A stretch of 10,839 bases of DNA from CAMBDR01 sp046597185 (GCA_046597185.1 JBKJLF010000560.1:1-10839); one strand, 5' to 3'; shown: positions 1-7,391, counted from the first letter of the stretch. Notes: a model not told the origin generated them from the sequence alone. Translations and numbers: made by a program.

Positions 1-74
1 GTAGGCCGTGCGGGATTCGAACCTGCGACCAACGGATTAAAAGTCCGCTGCTCTACCAGCTGAGCTAACGACCC
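1..74 (-). tRNA. tRNA-Lys(UUU), 3' end at window edge
   Basis: Read on the minus strand this folds as a complete cloverleaf beginning GGGTCGTTAGCTC. It has the T-arm GGTTCGAATCC and an anticodon loop CTTTTAA at 43-37, so the anticodon is UUU at 41-39 and the tRNA reads lysine codons. The anticodon stem GCGGA/TCCGT and the acceptor stem both pair. The acceptor ends with a G1.U72 wobble (U is the complement of position 3) and has a second wobble, U4.G69. Position 2 is the discriminator A and position 1 is the first C of an encoded CCA, so two bases of CCA lie outside the window. A strong promoter sits immediately upstream at 85-113, so the gene is probably expressed independently of cpoB. Confidence 0.97.
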
Positions 75-84
75 GAAAGAAGAG

Positions 85-113
85 ATTATATGGGGTTTTC
101 AGAACTTCGTCAA
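85..113 (-). promoter_or_regulatory. Sigma-70 promoter of tRNA-Lys
   Basis: On the minus strand a -35 box TTGACG (113-108), a 17-base spacer (107-91) and a perfect -10 box TATAAT (90-85) are followed by 10 bases of pyrimidine-rich DNA and then the first base of the tRNA at 74. Spacing and hexamers are near consensus. The promoter overlaps the last codons of the possible small ORF at 99-227. Confidence 0.85.
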
Positions 114-227
114 GTGATCCACGCCGCATTCTTCAAAAATGTCTGAATCCAAACTGGTTTGAAAAATTCGGCTGTTGCTTTCACGTTTGTTTTTACGCTT
201 GCTTTCACGCTGGTTTTCGCGCTGCAT
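99..227 (-). CDS. Possible 42-residue basic ORF downstream of cpoB
   Basis: An ATG abuts the cpoB stop with no gap (TAAATG on the minus strand) and opens a 42-codon frame ending in TGA at 101-99. The N-terminal part is a run of four-residue units, QREN QRES KRKN KRES, made by four tandem 12-base DNA repeats. The rest reads NSRIF through to HLTKF with no recognisable domain. Translation could be by re-initiation after cpoB, as no separate Shine-Dalgarno site is visible. Against it being real: it is very short, repeat-derived, and its last codons contain the tRNA-Lys promoter. It may equally be a C-terminal tail of CpoB in other strains, or non-coding. I do not recognise it. Confidence 0.25.
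   Translation of the reverse strand: MQRENQRESKRKNKRESNSRIFQTSLDSDIFEECGVDHLTKF
175..222 (-). repeat. Four tandem imperfect 12-base repeats
   Basis: On the plus strand four consecutive 12-mers read ttgctttcacgt, ttgtttttacgc, ttgctttcacgc and tggttttcgcgc. They keep the three-base phase, so the minus strand would encode alternating basic/Glu/Asn/Ser tetrapeptides in the frame that starts right after the cpoB stop. Confidence 0.8.
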
Positions 228-992
228 TTATTTCCCACCCAGCCGTTCTTTCGCAGTTTGCGCCGCTGCCGATTCCGGGTATTGCGCCACTAAGGCTTCC
301 AATACTTTCTTGGCAGCCGCTTTTTCTTTTAGCTCGGTATGGCATACCCCAACACTGAGCATGGCATCCGGTGCCTTGACATTGTCAGGAAAGTTTTTCA
401 CCATCGCATTGTGCGTGGCAATCGCACTCTTGCAGTCGCGCTGGGCATAAAACGCATTGCCCAAGCCATATTGCACCGCTGCCGTATAGGCTGACTCGGG
501 GTAACGGCGCAAAAAGTCGGCAAAGGAGGTGCTCGCGTTGCGGTAGTCGCCACTCTTGTATAAAGCCAGCGCCGCATCATACGCCTTTTGCTCAGACAAA
601 TCGACTTGCGCTTCCTTGCCATCGACCACCACTTTTTTGGGTTCCAGATTGCGCAAACGGTTATCCAGATCGACGTAAAAATCTTTTTGCCGCCGCTGCG
701 AATTCGCTACTTCATTGGTCAGTACTTCGACCTGGCCGCGCAGTTTGGCAATTTCCTGGCGCAGTTGCTCGTTTTGTCCAACCAAATCAAGGGTGCTGCT
801 TTTGTCGGTTTTTTCGGCGATTTGCTGGCGTAATTCTTGTTGGATTTGTTCTACCTTTTGACGTAAATCCAAAATCGCTTTGCGCGCTTCATCGTCTTCC
901 AAAATGCCGGCGCGTGCCGGCTGTGCCAGGTGTGCCGCCAGGGCCAAGGCTAGCGGTAGTGCCAGCACGGCGCTACGAAACAGGGTTTTCAT
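228..992 (-). CDS. cpoB: Cell division coordinator CpoB (YbgF)
   Basis: CpoB is a periplasmic partner of TolA that coordinates outer-membrane constriction with septal peptidoglycan synthesis by PBP1B; that role is known from E. coli. This 254-residue protein has a signal peptide with cleavage expected after ARA near residue 28. A charged coiled-coil segment follows at about 35-120 (the trimerisation region in the family). From about residue 133 to the end there are TPR helices, with the typical pattern YDAALALYKSGDYRNA and then YAQRDCKSAIATHNAMVKNFPD. Length is normal. It is the last gene of the tol-pal cluster, 68 bases after pal, and that gap holds a strong hairpin. The start at 992 gives a proper signal peptide; the ribosome site is weak (GAGA). 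The stop TAA is followed at once by an ATG. Confidence 0.93.
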   Translation of the reverse strand: MKTLFRSAVLALPLALALAAHLAQPARAGILEDDEARKAILDLRQKVEQIQQELRQQIAEKTDKSSTLDLVGQNEQLRQEIAKLRGQVEVLTNEVANSQRRQKDFYVDLDNRLRNLEPKKVVVDGKEAQVDLSEQKAYDAALALYKSGDYRNASTSFADFLRRYPESAYTAAVQYGLGNAFYAQRDCKSAIATHNAMVKNFPDNVKAPDAMLSVGVCHTELKEKAAAKKVLEALVAQYPESAAAQTAKERLGGK

Positions 993-1011
993 GGTGCAAA
1001 TCTCTATGGAT

Positions 1012-1051
1012 GGGCGAACCCGCTGCCATGGCTTGGCCAGCGCTATCGCCC
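1012..1051 (-). other. Long hairpin in the pal-cpoB gap
   Basis: The 68-base gap between the pal stop and cpoB start contains an inverted repeat. The outer stem is GGGCGA at 1012-1017 with TCGCCC at 1046-1051. Inside a 3x3 internal loop, an inner stem pairs CGCTG (1021-1025) with CAGCG (1038-1042) and probably continues by CC/GG with a bulge. No U-run follows on the minus strand, so it does not look like an intrinsic terminator. A role as an RNA-stability or processing element that sets pal and cpoB levels apart is an inference. Confidence 0.5.
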
Positions 1052-1060
1052 GGATGTGAA

Positions 1061-1597
1061 TTAAGGATAAACGATGTCGGCACGGCGGTTTTCAGCCCAG
1101 GCGGCTTCATCGCTGCCCAAAGCTTTGGGCTTTTCTTTACCCAGGCTGACGGCTTCCATTTGGCCTTCAGGTACGCCTAATGCTGTCATGGCCTTGCGCA
1201 CAGCTTCGGCCCGTTTTTGACCCAGAGCCAAATTGTATTCGCTACCACCACGGTCATCGGTATTGCCTTGAATGATAATTTTGTATTGCTTGTTGGTACT
1301 TAAGAATTTTGCATGGTTTTGCACCACGCCTTTGTATTCGTCTTTAACGACATACATATCGTAATCAAAATACACGCTACGTTTGGCCAGCACGCCGCTT
1401 GGGTCTTTGAGCGGATCAACTTTGGTGTCAAGCGGATCAACTTTGCGCTTGTCTTCGGCACTGGCCTGTTGGGTGGTGGTGGTGTCAGTTTTGCGCTCTT
1501 CAACCACGGATTTGGTTTCATCCAATTTGACGGTATTACAAGCCACAAGTAGAAAGCTGCTGGCGGCCAGTAGGGTGAGGTGTTTTAAATTTAGCAT
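1061..1597 (-). CDS. pal: Peptidoglycan-associated lipoprotein Pal
   Basis: Pal is an outer-membrane lipoprotein that binds peptidoglycan non-covalently and is recruited to the septum by the Tol system, tethering outer membrane to cell wall. The 178-residue product has a lipoprotein signal with lipobox LVAC (lipidated Cys20). A low-complexity charged linker with the near-repeat KVDPLDTKVDPLKDP follows at 52-66. The OmpA-like domain runs from about 73 to the end. Family hallmarks are visible: YFDYD at 76-80, TDDRGGSEYN at 113-122 (Asp and Arg contact meso-diaminopimelate in the family) and NRRADI at 170-175. A good Shine-Dalgarno AAGGAG lies before the ATG at 1597. It follows tolB by 26 bases, as in other proteobacteria. 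Confidence 0.97.
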   Translation of the reverse strand: MLNLKHLTLLAASSFLLVACNTVKLDETKSVVEERKTDTTTTQQASAEDKRKVDPLDTKVDPLKDPSGVLAKRSVYFDYDMYVVKDEYKGVVQNHAKFLSTNKQYKIIIQGNTDDRGGSEYNLALGQKRAEAVRKAMTALGVPEGQMEAVSLGKEKPKALGSDEAAWAENRRADIVYP

Positions 1598-1623
1598 TCA
1601 ATTCTCCTTGGTGTTTAAGAATA

Positions 1624-2922
1624 TTATTTCATGAAGGGGCCCCAGGTAGGCTCCCGTATATCGCCAGCTTGAGTCGAGATCCGCGTTTTAATGCGGCCAT
1701 CGACCGATACCACGGCAAGTGAACCCTGTCTGCCCGATGCCGTTGCGTACATGATGTATTTGCCATTGGCAGAAAAACTGGGTGATTCATCATGTGTGGT
1801 ATCGGTTAACTTAAGTTCTTGCCCACTGACTAAATCTAACACATAAAGTTGAAATTTACCTTCGCGGCGCGAAATATAGGCTAAATTTTTACCATCCGGC
1901 GAGACCCGGGGGCTGATATTGTAGCTGCCAGTAAAGGTGATGCGTTGCGCATCGCCACCATTGGCACCCATGCGGTAAATTTGCGGACCGCCGCTGCGGT
2001 CACTGGTAAAGTAAATGCTTTGACCATCGGCAGAAAATTGCGGTTCGGTTTCGATATTGTTGGATTGGGTTAACCGACGTAAATCGCCACCCTTGGCATT
2101 GACCACATAAATTTGCGTGACGCCATCGCGCGAGAGTGCCACCGCAATCTGGTTGCCATCCGGCGACCAGGCTGGCGCGGAATTGCTACCCTTGTAATTG
2201 GCGACCTGGATGCGCTCACGGGTAATTAAATTTTGTACATACACCACCGGCTTGCGGTTTTCAAAGGAAACATAGGCGACCTTGGTGCCATCCGGTGACC
2301 AACGCGGTGAAATAACCGGTTCGCTCGAACGCAGTGCCACTTGAATGCCATCGCCATCGGCATCGGCCACTTCGACCCGATATTCCTTGCCTGCTTTTGT
2401 GATATAAGCCATGCGGGTGGCAAAAATGCCGGGTGTGCCAGTCAGCTTTTCGTAAATATCGTCGGCAATGCGGTGTGCGGCAATGCGCACAAAATTGCTC
2501 GGCACCGCCTGGGTCAGGGTTGAAACCTGATTGGTTTTGATGGCGTCAAACAGGCGATAACGGACATCAAAGCGGCCATCCACCAGTTTGGTGACGCTGC
2601 CTATCACCACCGAATCGGCACCCCTGGCTTTCCAGTCGGCATAATTGATGGGGGTGGTGTCGGATTGACTGAGCGGGGTGTCGATGATTTTGAATAAGCC
2701 GCTACGGGTTAAATCGGCTTTGATGATGGCCGATACATTGTGCGGTGCGATGTTTTCATCGGCAAAGCCCAACACCGCAATCGGAATTTGGGTGGTGCCG
2801 GGGCCATATAATTCAATTTTAAGCTGCGCCTGGGCTGTTTGAAAAAAGCTCAGGCCCAAGCATAAACCCAGACTGCTGATGATGCGGATGAAGGTATATT
2901 GCATTGGTTTCATGGTGGTCAT
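1624..2922 (-). CDS. tolB: Tol-Pal system protein TolB
   Basis: TolB is the periplasmic beta-propeller that binds Pal and is pulled off it by energised TolA. The 432-residue protein has a cleavable signal peptide ending in AQA near residue 32, an N-terminal alpha/beta domain to about 170, and then repeated propeller blades. These show as SPRWSPDGTKVAYVS, APAWSPDGNQIAVALS, EPQFSADGQSIYFTSD, SPRVSPDGKNLAYISR and SPSFSANGKYIMYA. Length matches the family. The start at 2922 overlaps the tolA stop by four bases (ATGA), implying translational coupling. A second in-frame ATG three codons on would also leave a signal peptide. Confidence 0.97.
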   Translation of the reverse strand: MTTMKPMQYTFIRIISSLGLCLGLSFFQTAQAQLKIELYGPGTTQIPIAVLGFADENIAPHNVSAIIKADLTRSGLFKIIDTPLSQSDTTPINYADWKARGADSVVIGSVTKLVDGRFDVRYRLFDAIKTNQVSTLTQAVPSNFVRIAAHRIADDIYEKLTGTPGIFATRMAYITKAGKEYRVEVADADGDGIQVALRSSEPVISPRWSPDGTKVAYVSFENRKPVVYVQNLITRERIQVANYKGSNSAPAWSPDGNQIAVALSRDGVTQIYVVNAKGGDLRRLTQSNNIETEPQFSADGQSIYFTSDRSGGPQIYRMGANGGDAQRITFTGSYNISPRVSPDGKNLAYISRREGKFQLYVLDLVSGQELKLTDTTHDESPSFSANGKYIMYATASGRQGSLAVVSVDGRIKTRISTQAGDIREPTWGPFMK

Positions 2923-3758
2923 TCTTTTAAGTTAAACTCTAAATCAAGCTCACGTATCACTGAACCGTCTTTGTTTCTGGGAAGCGGGGACGATTTGGAG
3001 ATGGCGTTTTCCATGGCAGCGTCATAGGCGGGGATGCCACTGCTTTTAGTCATTTTAATGCCGATAATTTCCCCTGTTGGCAATTGCGTCACTTTAAACG
3101 TGACCCGTGGGTTGCCCGCCACATTGGTGTCGCCAATATAACTCTTGTTGCTGTCGATTTTGGCTTTGATCAGGGCGCTATAGCCGGGGTCGCCGCGTTG
3201 CCCGGTCGAGCGTGCGGCATCCCCCGTGGCCGAGGCTGCGCCAGTGGCACCGTTGATGCGGTTCATTTGTTCGGCACGGAGTTTATCCAGCGCAGCTTGT
3301 TCGATTTTTTCTGCCTTGAGCTTTTCGGCTTTTGCGGTTTTTTTATCCACTTCGGGCTTGGGCGCGGAAGCGATTGGCTTGGGCGTCGGCTTCGGAGCCA
3401 GTTCGGGCTTGGGGGTTGGCTTAGGTGTTGGCTTAGGCTCGGGCTTCATCTTGGGTTTGCGCTCGGGCTTACGTTCCAGCACAATCTCGGGCGGCTTCAC
3501 GGGTTCGGGCACAGGTTCCACTTTTGGTTCAGGTTTGGGCATGGGTTGGGCTGGCGGCGGCGGCACCTCAATCGGCTTGGGGGCGGCCTGGCGCACGGTG
3601 GTATCCCATACTTCGGCTTCGACTGTGATCGGCGTTTCGTTTTGCCAGCGTATGCCTACCCACAAAAAACTGATCAAGATCAAATGCACGACGCCTGCCA
3701 GCAAAAACGCGCCAAAGCGGCCCGGTTCTGCAGGTATGGAGTAGGCGAGGGTGCTCAT
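2919..3758 (-). CDS. tolA: Cell envelope protein TolA (TonB-like)
   Basis: TolA is anchored in the inner membrane, where TolQ/TolR act on it, and reaches across the periplasm to TolB, Pal and CpoB. This 279-residue version has one N-terminal transmembrane helix (about 16-37). A proline/lysine-rich region follows at about 58-137, with many KPxPKP units and an ERKPERKPK stretch. A short charged helical part (about 138-170) leads to the C-terminal TolA/TonB-like domain (about 185-279), with PRVTFKVTQLPTGEI and SSGIPAYDAAMENAI. The long central helix of enteric TolA is replaced here largely by Pro-Lys repeats, as is common in betaproteobacteria. An 84-base gap separates it from tolR and its stop overlaps tolB. 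No strong Shine-Dalgarno is visible. Confidence 0.95.
   Translation of the reverse strand: MSTLAYSIPAEPGRFGAFLLAGVVHLILISFLWVGIRWQNETPITVEAEVWDTTVRQAAPKPIEVPPPPAQPMPKPEPKVEPVPEPVKPPEIVLERKPERKPKMKPEPKPTPKPTPKPELAPKPTPKPIASAPKPEVDKKTAKAEKLKAEKIEQAALDKLRAEQMNRINGATGAASATGDAARSTGQRGDPGYSALIKAKIDSNKSYIGDTNVAGNPRVTFKVTQLPTGEIIGIKMTKSSGIPAYDAAMENAISKSSPLPRNKDGSVIRELDLEFNLKE
3355..3550 (-). repeat. Pro-Lys codon repeat tract inside tolA
   Basis: This part of tolA is a degenerate repeat of Lys-Pro, Pro-Glu and Pro-Thr codons. On the plus strand it appears as recurring ggcttgggc / ggcttaggt units. It encodes the extended periplasmic linker. Such tracts can change length by slippage. Confidence 0.7.
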
Positions 3759-3842
3759 GATCGGGGTTGGGCTTTCGTGCTGATAAGGGTTATGCTGGCT
3801 TGGCTTACTTTGGTTTATCGGGATGCTGATTTGTCGGGCTGC

Positions 3843-4286
3843 CTATTTGGTCGCCAGGCCAACGCGGTTAATGCCCAATTTCTTGGCTTCGGAAATAATT
3901 TGCACCACATCATCATATTTGCAATCTTTATCAGCGGCCAGCATCACCGGAAATTCGGCGTGGGCTTTGTGTAAGACCCGTAAGGCATTCAAAAGTTTAG
4001 TGCGGTTGTCGGTTTTTTCAACATCACTGGTTGGGCCTTTGCCATTTTTGACTTCGATCTGGGCGCTGGCATCGGCTTTGAGTGTGATTTGAATATATTC
4101 GGTCGGTGCCAGGGTAGAACGCGCCGCCGTCGGCAAGTTAATTACGCTGGGGTTGGTCAGCGGTGCGACCACCATAAAAATCACCAATAACACCAACATC
4201 ACGTCGATATACGGTACGACATTGATTTCTGCCTTGAATTTACGGGTGCGCCCACCGCGCATACCACTTGAGTACGAACTGGCCAT
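3843..4286 (-). CDS. tolR: Tol-Pal motor protein TolR (ExbD family)
   Basis: TolR with TolQ forms the proton-driven motor that energises TolA; its periplasmic domain can also bind peptidoglycan. The 147-residue protein has a short basic cytoplasmic tail, then INVVPYIDVMLVLLVIFMVV. The single transmembrane helix lies at about 24-43 and holds the conserved proton-carrying Asp at 28. The periplasmic domain continues to the end with the usual AADKDCKYDDVVQIISEAKKLGI pattern. The start at 4286 has AGGA about 10 bases upstream, overlapping the tolQ stop codon; the two genes are 12 bases apart. Confidence 0.96.
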   Translation of the reverse strand: MASSYSSGMRGGRTRKFKAEINVVPYIDVMLVLLVIFMVVAPLTNPSVINLPTAARSTLAPTEYIQITLKADASAQIEVKNGKGPTSDVEKTDNRTKLLNALRVLHKAHAEFPVMLAADKDCKYDDVVQIISEAKKLGINRVGLATK

Positions 4287-4298
4287 AATGAATGATTC

Positions 4299-4991
4299 CT
4301 AGCGTGACTGACGTTGCAAGATATTGGAAAACTCTTCAATAAAACTTTCAAAACGTATCGCCAGACGATCCACATCGTGCGAATAACGGTTGTAAGCGAC
4401 CACCGCCGGAATGGCGGCAAACAAGCCAATTGCGGTCGCAATCAGGGCTTCGGCAATGCCGGGGGCCACCGCCGCCAGCGTGGCTTGCTGGACATTGGCC
4501 AAGCCGCGAAAGGCATTCATAATGCCCCAGACCGTGCCAAATAAGCCAATATACGGTGATACCGAGCCAACCGAGGCCAAAAAGGCCAAATGCGATTCAA
4601 GCGCATCAAGTTCACGCTGAAATGCCGCGCGCATGGCACGGCGGGCGCTATCGAGTATTGCGCTCGGGTCAAAATTTTCTTTATGATTCGCAGCCGAAGC
4701 CTTGCCCTTGATGTATTCACCCATGCCCGCTTCAAATATGCGTTGCAGGGCACCACCCTGTTCGCGATTTTCACTGGCGTTTTGATATAAAGCATGCAAA
4801 CTGCCGCCGCCCCAAAAGTTGCGCTCAAACTCTTCGGTTTGGGAACGCGCGTTGCGAATGGCAAACATCTTGCGGAAAATATAAGTCCAACTCATTAGCG
4901 AGATGACCAACAGCAAGGCCATAACCAATTGCACCAGCACCGAAGCGTTGGTAATGAGGGTGAGGAATGAAAGGTCTTGAGTAGCAGTCAT
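4299..4991 (-). CDS. tolQ: Tol-Pal motor protein TolQ (ExbB/MotA family)
   Basis: TolQ is the inner-membrane stator-like channel subunit of the Tol motor, partner of TolR and the TolA anchor. The 230-residue product has three predicted membrane helices at about 16-38, 135-158 and 172-197, with the large cytoplasmic loop (about 40-134) between the first two. The family signature GSVSPYIGLFGTVWGIMNAF covers residues 142-161, and APGIAEALIATAIGL starts helix 3. Length is normal. It follows ybgC after a 166-base gap holding a TATAAT box, so it may have its own promoter as well as read-through from upstream. No clear Shine-Dalgarno precedes the ATG. Confidence 0.96.
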   Translation of the reverse strand: MTATQDLSFLTLITNASVLVQLVMALLLVISLMSWTYIFRKMFAIRNARSQTEEFERNFWGGGSLHALYQNASENREQGGALQRIFEAGMGEYIKGKASAANHKENFDPSAILDSARRAMRAAFQRELDALESHLAFLASVGSVSPYIGLFGTVWGIMNAFRGLANVQQATLAAVAPGIAEALIATAIGLFAAIPAVVAYNRYSHDVDRLAIRFESFIEEFSNILQRQSR

Positions 4992-5032
4992 GAAAGTTTG
5001 GTTGGCGATAGTGGGTTGGCTAAGTTTGCCCG

Positions 5033-5038
5033 ATTATA
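5033..5038 (-). promoter_or_regulatory. Candidate -10 box for the tolQRAB-pal-cpoB transcript
   Basis: A perfect TATAAT occurs on the minus strand about 42 bases before the tolQ ATG, in the ybgC-tolQ gap. No convincing TTGACA is found 16-18 bases upstream, so this rests on the -10 match and the position only. It would give a leader of roughly 35 bases. Confidence 0.4.
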
Positions 5039-5114
5039 GCGGTCTCTGATCATAAACGACGTGACTTTGTTGATCTGGCATGGGTCGAAAGCGGATTCAG
5101 GCACTATTTTCGCT

Positions 5115-5135
5115 CATTTTTTGCGCATTTTTTGC
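5115..5135. repeat. Short direct repeat in the ybgC-tolQ gap
   Basis: The decamer cattttttgc occurs at 5115-5124 and again at 5126-5135, one base apart, just downstream of the ybgC stop. On the transcribed strand it gives two A-rich blocks. No function is evident. Confidence 0.5.
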
Positions 5136-5157
5136 TGATCTGGTGCGGATTTCGTGT

Positions 5158-5568
5158 CTATTTATTGTAGCAAGATGTAATTTTTTCTATGATAGTCGCC
5201 GGAATCGGGCAGGGTCGCAAGCTGGTTTTGCTCACGCAAGCCACTAAAATGCGGCCCGTAACCAAACATCGTTCGCCATGCCAAGCTTGTTGTACAAATG
5301 CAATGGATGCCCGGCCAAGCTTTTCGACGTTTACGCAAATGCGTAACATATCGTCCAGTTTGGCGGGGGCGGCATAATCGATTTGGGTCGATTTCACCAC
5401 AAACATGATGCCTTCTTGCTCAACCAGCACCTGTTGCCCCACGTCGGCATGACGCAACCATTCGGTGCGCGCCCGTTCGAAAAATTTCAGGTAATTGGCA
5501 TAATAGACGATGCCGCCAGTGTCGGTATCTTCGTAATATACCCGCACTGGCCAATTAAATTCATTCAT
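5158..5568 (-). CDS. ybgC: Tol-Pal associated acyl-CoA thioesterase YbgC
   Basis: YbgC is a cytoplasmic hot-dog-fold acyl-CoA thioesterase encoded with the tol genes in most proteobacteria; a link to phospholipid metabolism is reported but its role in Tol function is unclear. The 136-residue protein starts with the 4-hydroxybenzoyl-CoA thioesterase signature, YYEDTDTGGIVYYANYLKF. The likely catalytic Asp is residue 16, equivalent to Asp18 of E. coli YbgC. The His common in the VYHANY motif is Tyr here. It begins 12 bases after dctM ends, with no recognisable Shine-Dalgarno, so expression probably depends on the upstream transcript. It precedes tolQ by 166 bases. Confidence 0.94.
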   Translation of the reverse strand: MNEFNWPVRVYYEDTDTGGIVYYANYLKFFERARTEWLRHADVGQQVLVEQEGIMFVVKSTQIDYAAPAKLDDMLRICVNVEKLGRASIAFVQQAWHGERCLVTGRILVACVSKTSLRPCPIPATIIEKITSCYNK

Positions 5569-5580
5569 GGTGCGCTGCGC

Positions 5581-7374
5581 TTATTTATTGTCATCAGAAA
5601 ATTTTAATACCGGTTCTGCCTTTTCGTCCGGTTTTGTCTGTGGGGCCGAAGCGGCAGCAGAAGCGCTACTGCTGGCGCTGCCATCGCTGTCAGACGAGAA
5701 TTTTAAAGCAGGGCCATCGTCTTTGGTTTCAGTTTGGGCTGATGCGCCAGTGCTGGCGCTGGTACCAGTTTTAGCACTGGCTTTGGCCGACGGTGCCTCA
5801 AGCCTCAGTTCCAATTGCTCCTGGTTATCGTCTTTTTTATCAACGGAGACCAGCTTTGGAAAGCCAATAATCAAACCGACCATGACCACTTGAATCAACA
5901 CAAACGGAATCGCACCCCAATAAATATCGGATGTTTTGACTTCTTTGGGGGCCACCGAGCGCAGGTAAAACAGGGCAAAGCCAAAGGGTGGATGCATGAA
6001 CGAGGTTTGCATGTTCACGCCCAGCAAGACCCCAAACCAGATCAGGTCAATCCCTAGTTTGTTGGCGACCGGCCCCACCAGGGGCACCAAAATAAAGGCC
6101 AATTCAAAAAAGTCGAGGAAAAACGCCAAGACAAAGAACAGGATGTTGACCACAATCAGAAAGCCGATTTTGCCACCCGGCAATGAGGTGAGTAAATGTT
6201 CGACCCACAGATCACCATTAATGCCGCGAAACACCAGCGCAAATACGGTCGAGCCGATCAGGATAAACATCACAAAGCAAGCCAGGCGCGTGGTCGATTG
6301 CACTGCCTGACGCGTCAAATCAAATGACAGGCGACGATTGATCATGGCCAAAATCATGGCACCCATGGCTCCCATGCCGCCGCCTTCGGTCGGGGTGGCG
6401 ATGCCAACGAAAATCGTGCCCAGCACCAAAAAGATCAGGGCCAGTGGCGGCACCAACACAAACACCACTTTTTCTGCCATGCGCGAGAGCAAACCAATTT
6501 TCAAATGGTGGTTGGCATACGCCAGCGCAAACGCGCCAATGACGGCGATGGAAACGGCGATGATCGCCAATTTACCCGGATCGACCTTGGGGTAGGCTGG
6601 CAGCAAGGCGTGGTAAGCACCAAAACCACCAGCAAGCGTGGCCAGCAGCAGAATCAATAAGGACAGTGCGCCGCTATCGCCATTGGTTTCGCGCAGATTG
6701 CGCGCTTCCAGCGGGAGTGCAGGCAAGGCCTGCGGTTTGAAGATGGAAACCATCAAAATGAAGCCGGCGTAAAAAACCGTTAATAGCAAGCCGGGCAAAA
6801 AGGCCGCAGCATACATATCACCCACCGAGCGACCCAATTGGTCGGCCATCACAATCAATACCAAAGAAGGGGGAATAATTTGGGCCAGCGTGCCGGAAGC
6901 AGCGATGACGCCGGAGGCGATTTTTTTATCGTAGCCGTAGCGCAGCATGACCGGGAGTGAAATTAAGCCCATCGAAATCACCGATGCGGCCACCACACCG
7001 GTGGTGGCGGCCAATAGCGCGCCCACGAAAATCACCGCGTACGCGACACCGCCGCGTATCGGGCCAAATAATTGGCCGATGGTATCGAGTAAATCCTCGG
7101 CCATGCCGGAGCGCTCAAGAATCAGGCCCATAAAGGTAAAAAACGGGATGGCCAGCAGGGTATCGTTGGCCATAATCCCCAGAATGCGGTTGGGTAAGGC
7201 TTGCATCAACTCCGGTGGCATCAAGCCCAGTTTAATCCCGATCAAGGCAAACACGATGCCGTTGGCGGCCAGGGAAAAGGCCACAGGAAAGCCGGAGAGT
7301 AAAAAAATTACCAGCGAAATGAACATGATCGGTGCCAGATTGCTGGCGATAAATTCGAGTAATTCGAGTAACAT
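5581..7374 (-). CDS. dctM: TRAP transporter large permease DctM, with long tail
   Basis: DctM is the channel-forming inner-membrane subunit of TRAP transporters, which use ion gradients to import organic acids and similar solutes captured by a periplasmic binding protein. The 597-residue product has many hydrophobic helices and the family features, for example the N-terminal FLLSGFPVAFSLAANGI and FFTFMGLILERSGMAEDLL, and GIATPTEGGGMGAMGA in the second half. It belongs to the longer subclass, like those annotated for mannitol/chloroaromatic compounds; the true substrate is unknown. After the last helix, about 88 residues (510-597) form a hydrophilic Ala/Ser/Lys/Asp tail with two copies of an LKFS motif. 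The start at 7374 has GGAG about 10 bases upstream and follows dctQ by 17 bases. Confidence 0.93.
   Translation of the reverse strand: MLLELLEFIASNLAPIMFISLVIFLLSGFPVAFSLAANGIVFALIGIKLGLMPPELMQALPNRILGIMANDTLLAIPFFTFMGLILERSGMAEDLLDTIGQLFGPIRGGVAYAVIFVGALLAATTGVVAASVISMGLISLPVMLRYGYDKKIASGVIAASGTLAQIIPPSLVLIVMADQLGRSVGDMYAAAFLPGLLLTVFYAGFILMVSIFKPQALPALPLEARNLRETNGDSGALSLLILLLATLAGGFGAYHALLPAYPKVDPGKLAIIAVSIAVIGAFALAYANHHLKIGLLSRMAEKVVFVLVPPLALIFLVLGTIFVGIATPTEGGGMGAMGAMILAMINRRLSFDLTRQAVQSTTRLACFVMFILIGSTVFALVFRGINGDLWVEHLLTSLPGGKIGFLIVVNILFFVLAFFLDFFELAFILVPLVGPVANKLGIDLIWFGVLLGVNMQTSFMHPPFGFALFYLRSVAPKEVKTSDIYWGAIPFVLIQVVMVGLIIGFPKLVSVDKKDDNQEQLELRLEAPSAKASAKTGTSASTGASAQTETKDDGPALKFSSDSDGSASSSASAAASAPQTKPDEKAEPVLKFSDDNK
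5584..5847 (-). other. Low-complexity C-terminal tail of DctM with paired LKFS motifs
   Basis: Residues 510-597 of DctM are low in complexity and rich in Ser, Ala, Thr, Lys and Asp, with no membrane helix. Two similar acidic/hydrophobic blocks, PALKFSSDSD at about 555 and PVLKFSDDNK at the extreme C-terminus, are separated by an Ala/Ser-rich spacer. The core DctM fold ends before this. Its cytoplasmic or periplasmic location is not shown by the sequence. Confidence 0.7.
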
Positions 7375-7391
7375 AGGGGCTGGCTCCGCGC

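Noticed and set aside
1..120. Use of tRNA-Lys as an integration site within this window
   Set aside because: No second copy of the tRNA 3' end and no integrase gene is seen; the accessory DNA is at the opposite end, about 9 kb away.
140..165. Small inverted repeat CAAACCAGTTTG after cpoB as a terminator
   Set aside because: The stem is only four to five A/T-rich pairs with a very small loop and no T-run on the minus strand.
3084..3974. Long plus-strand open frame antisense to tolA and tolR
   Set aside because: It is rich in Gly/Leu/Phe only because it is the complement of Pro-Lys codons; tolA and tolR are certain on the other strand.
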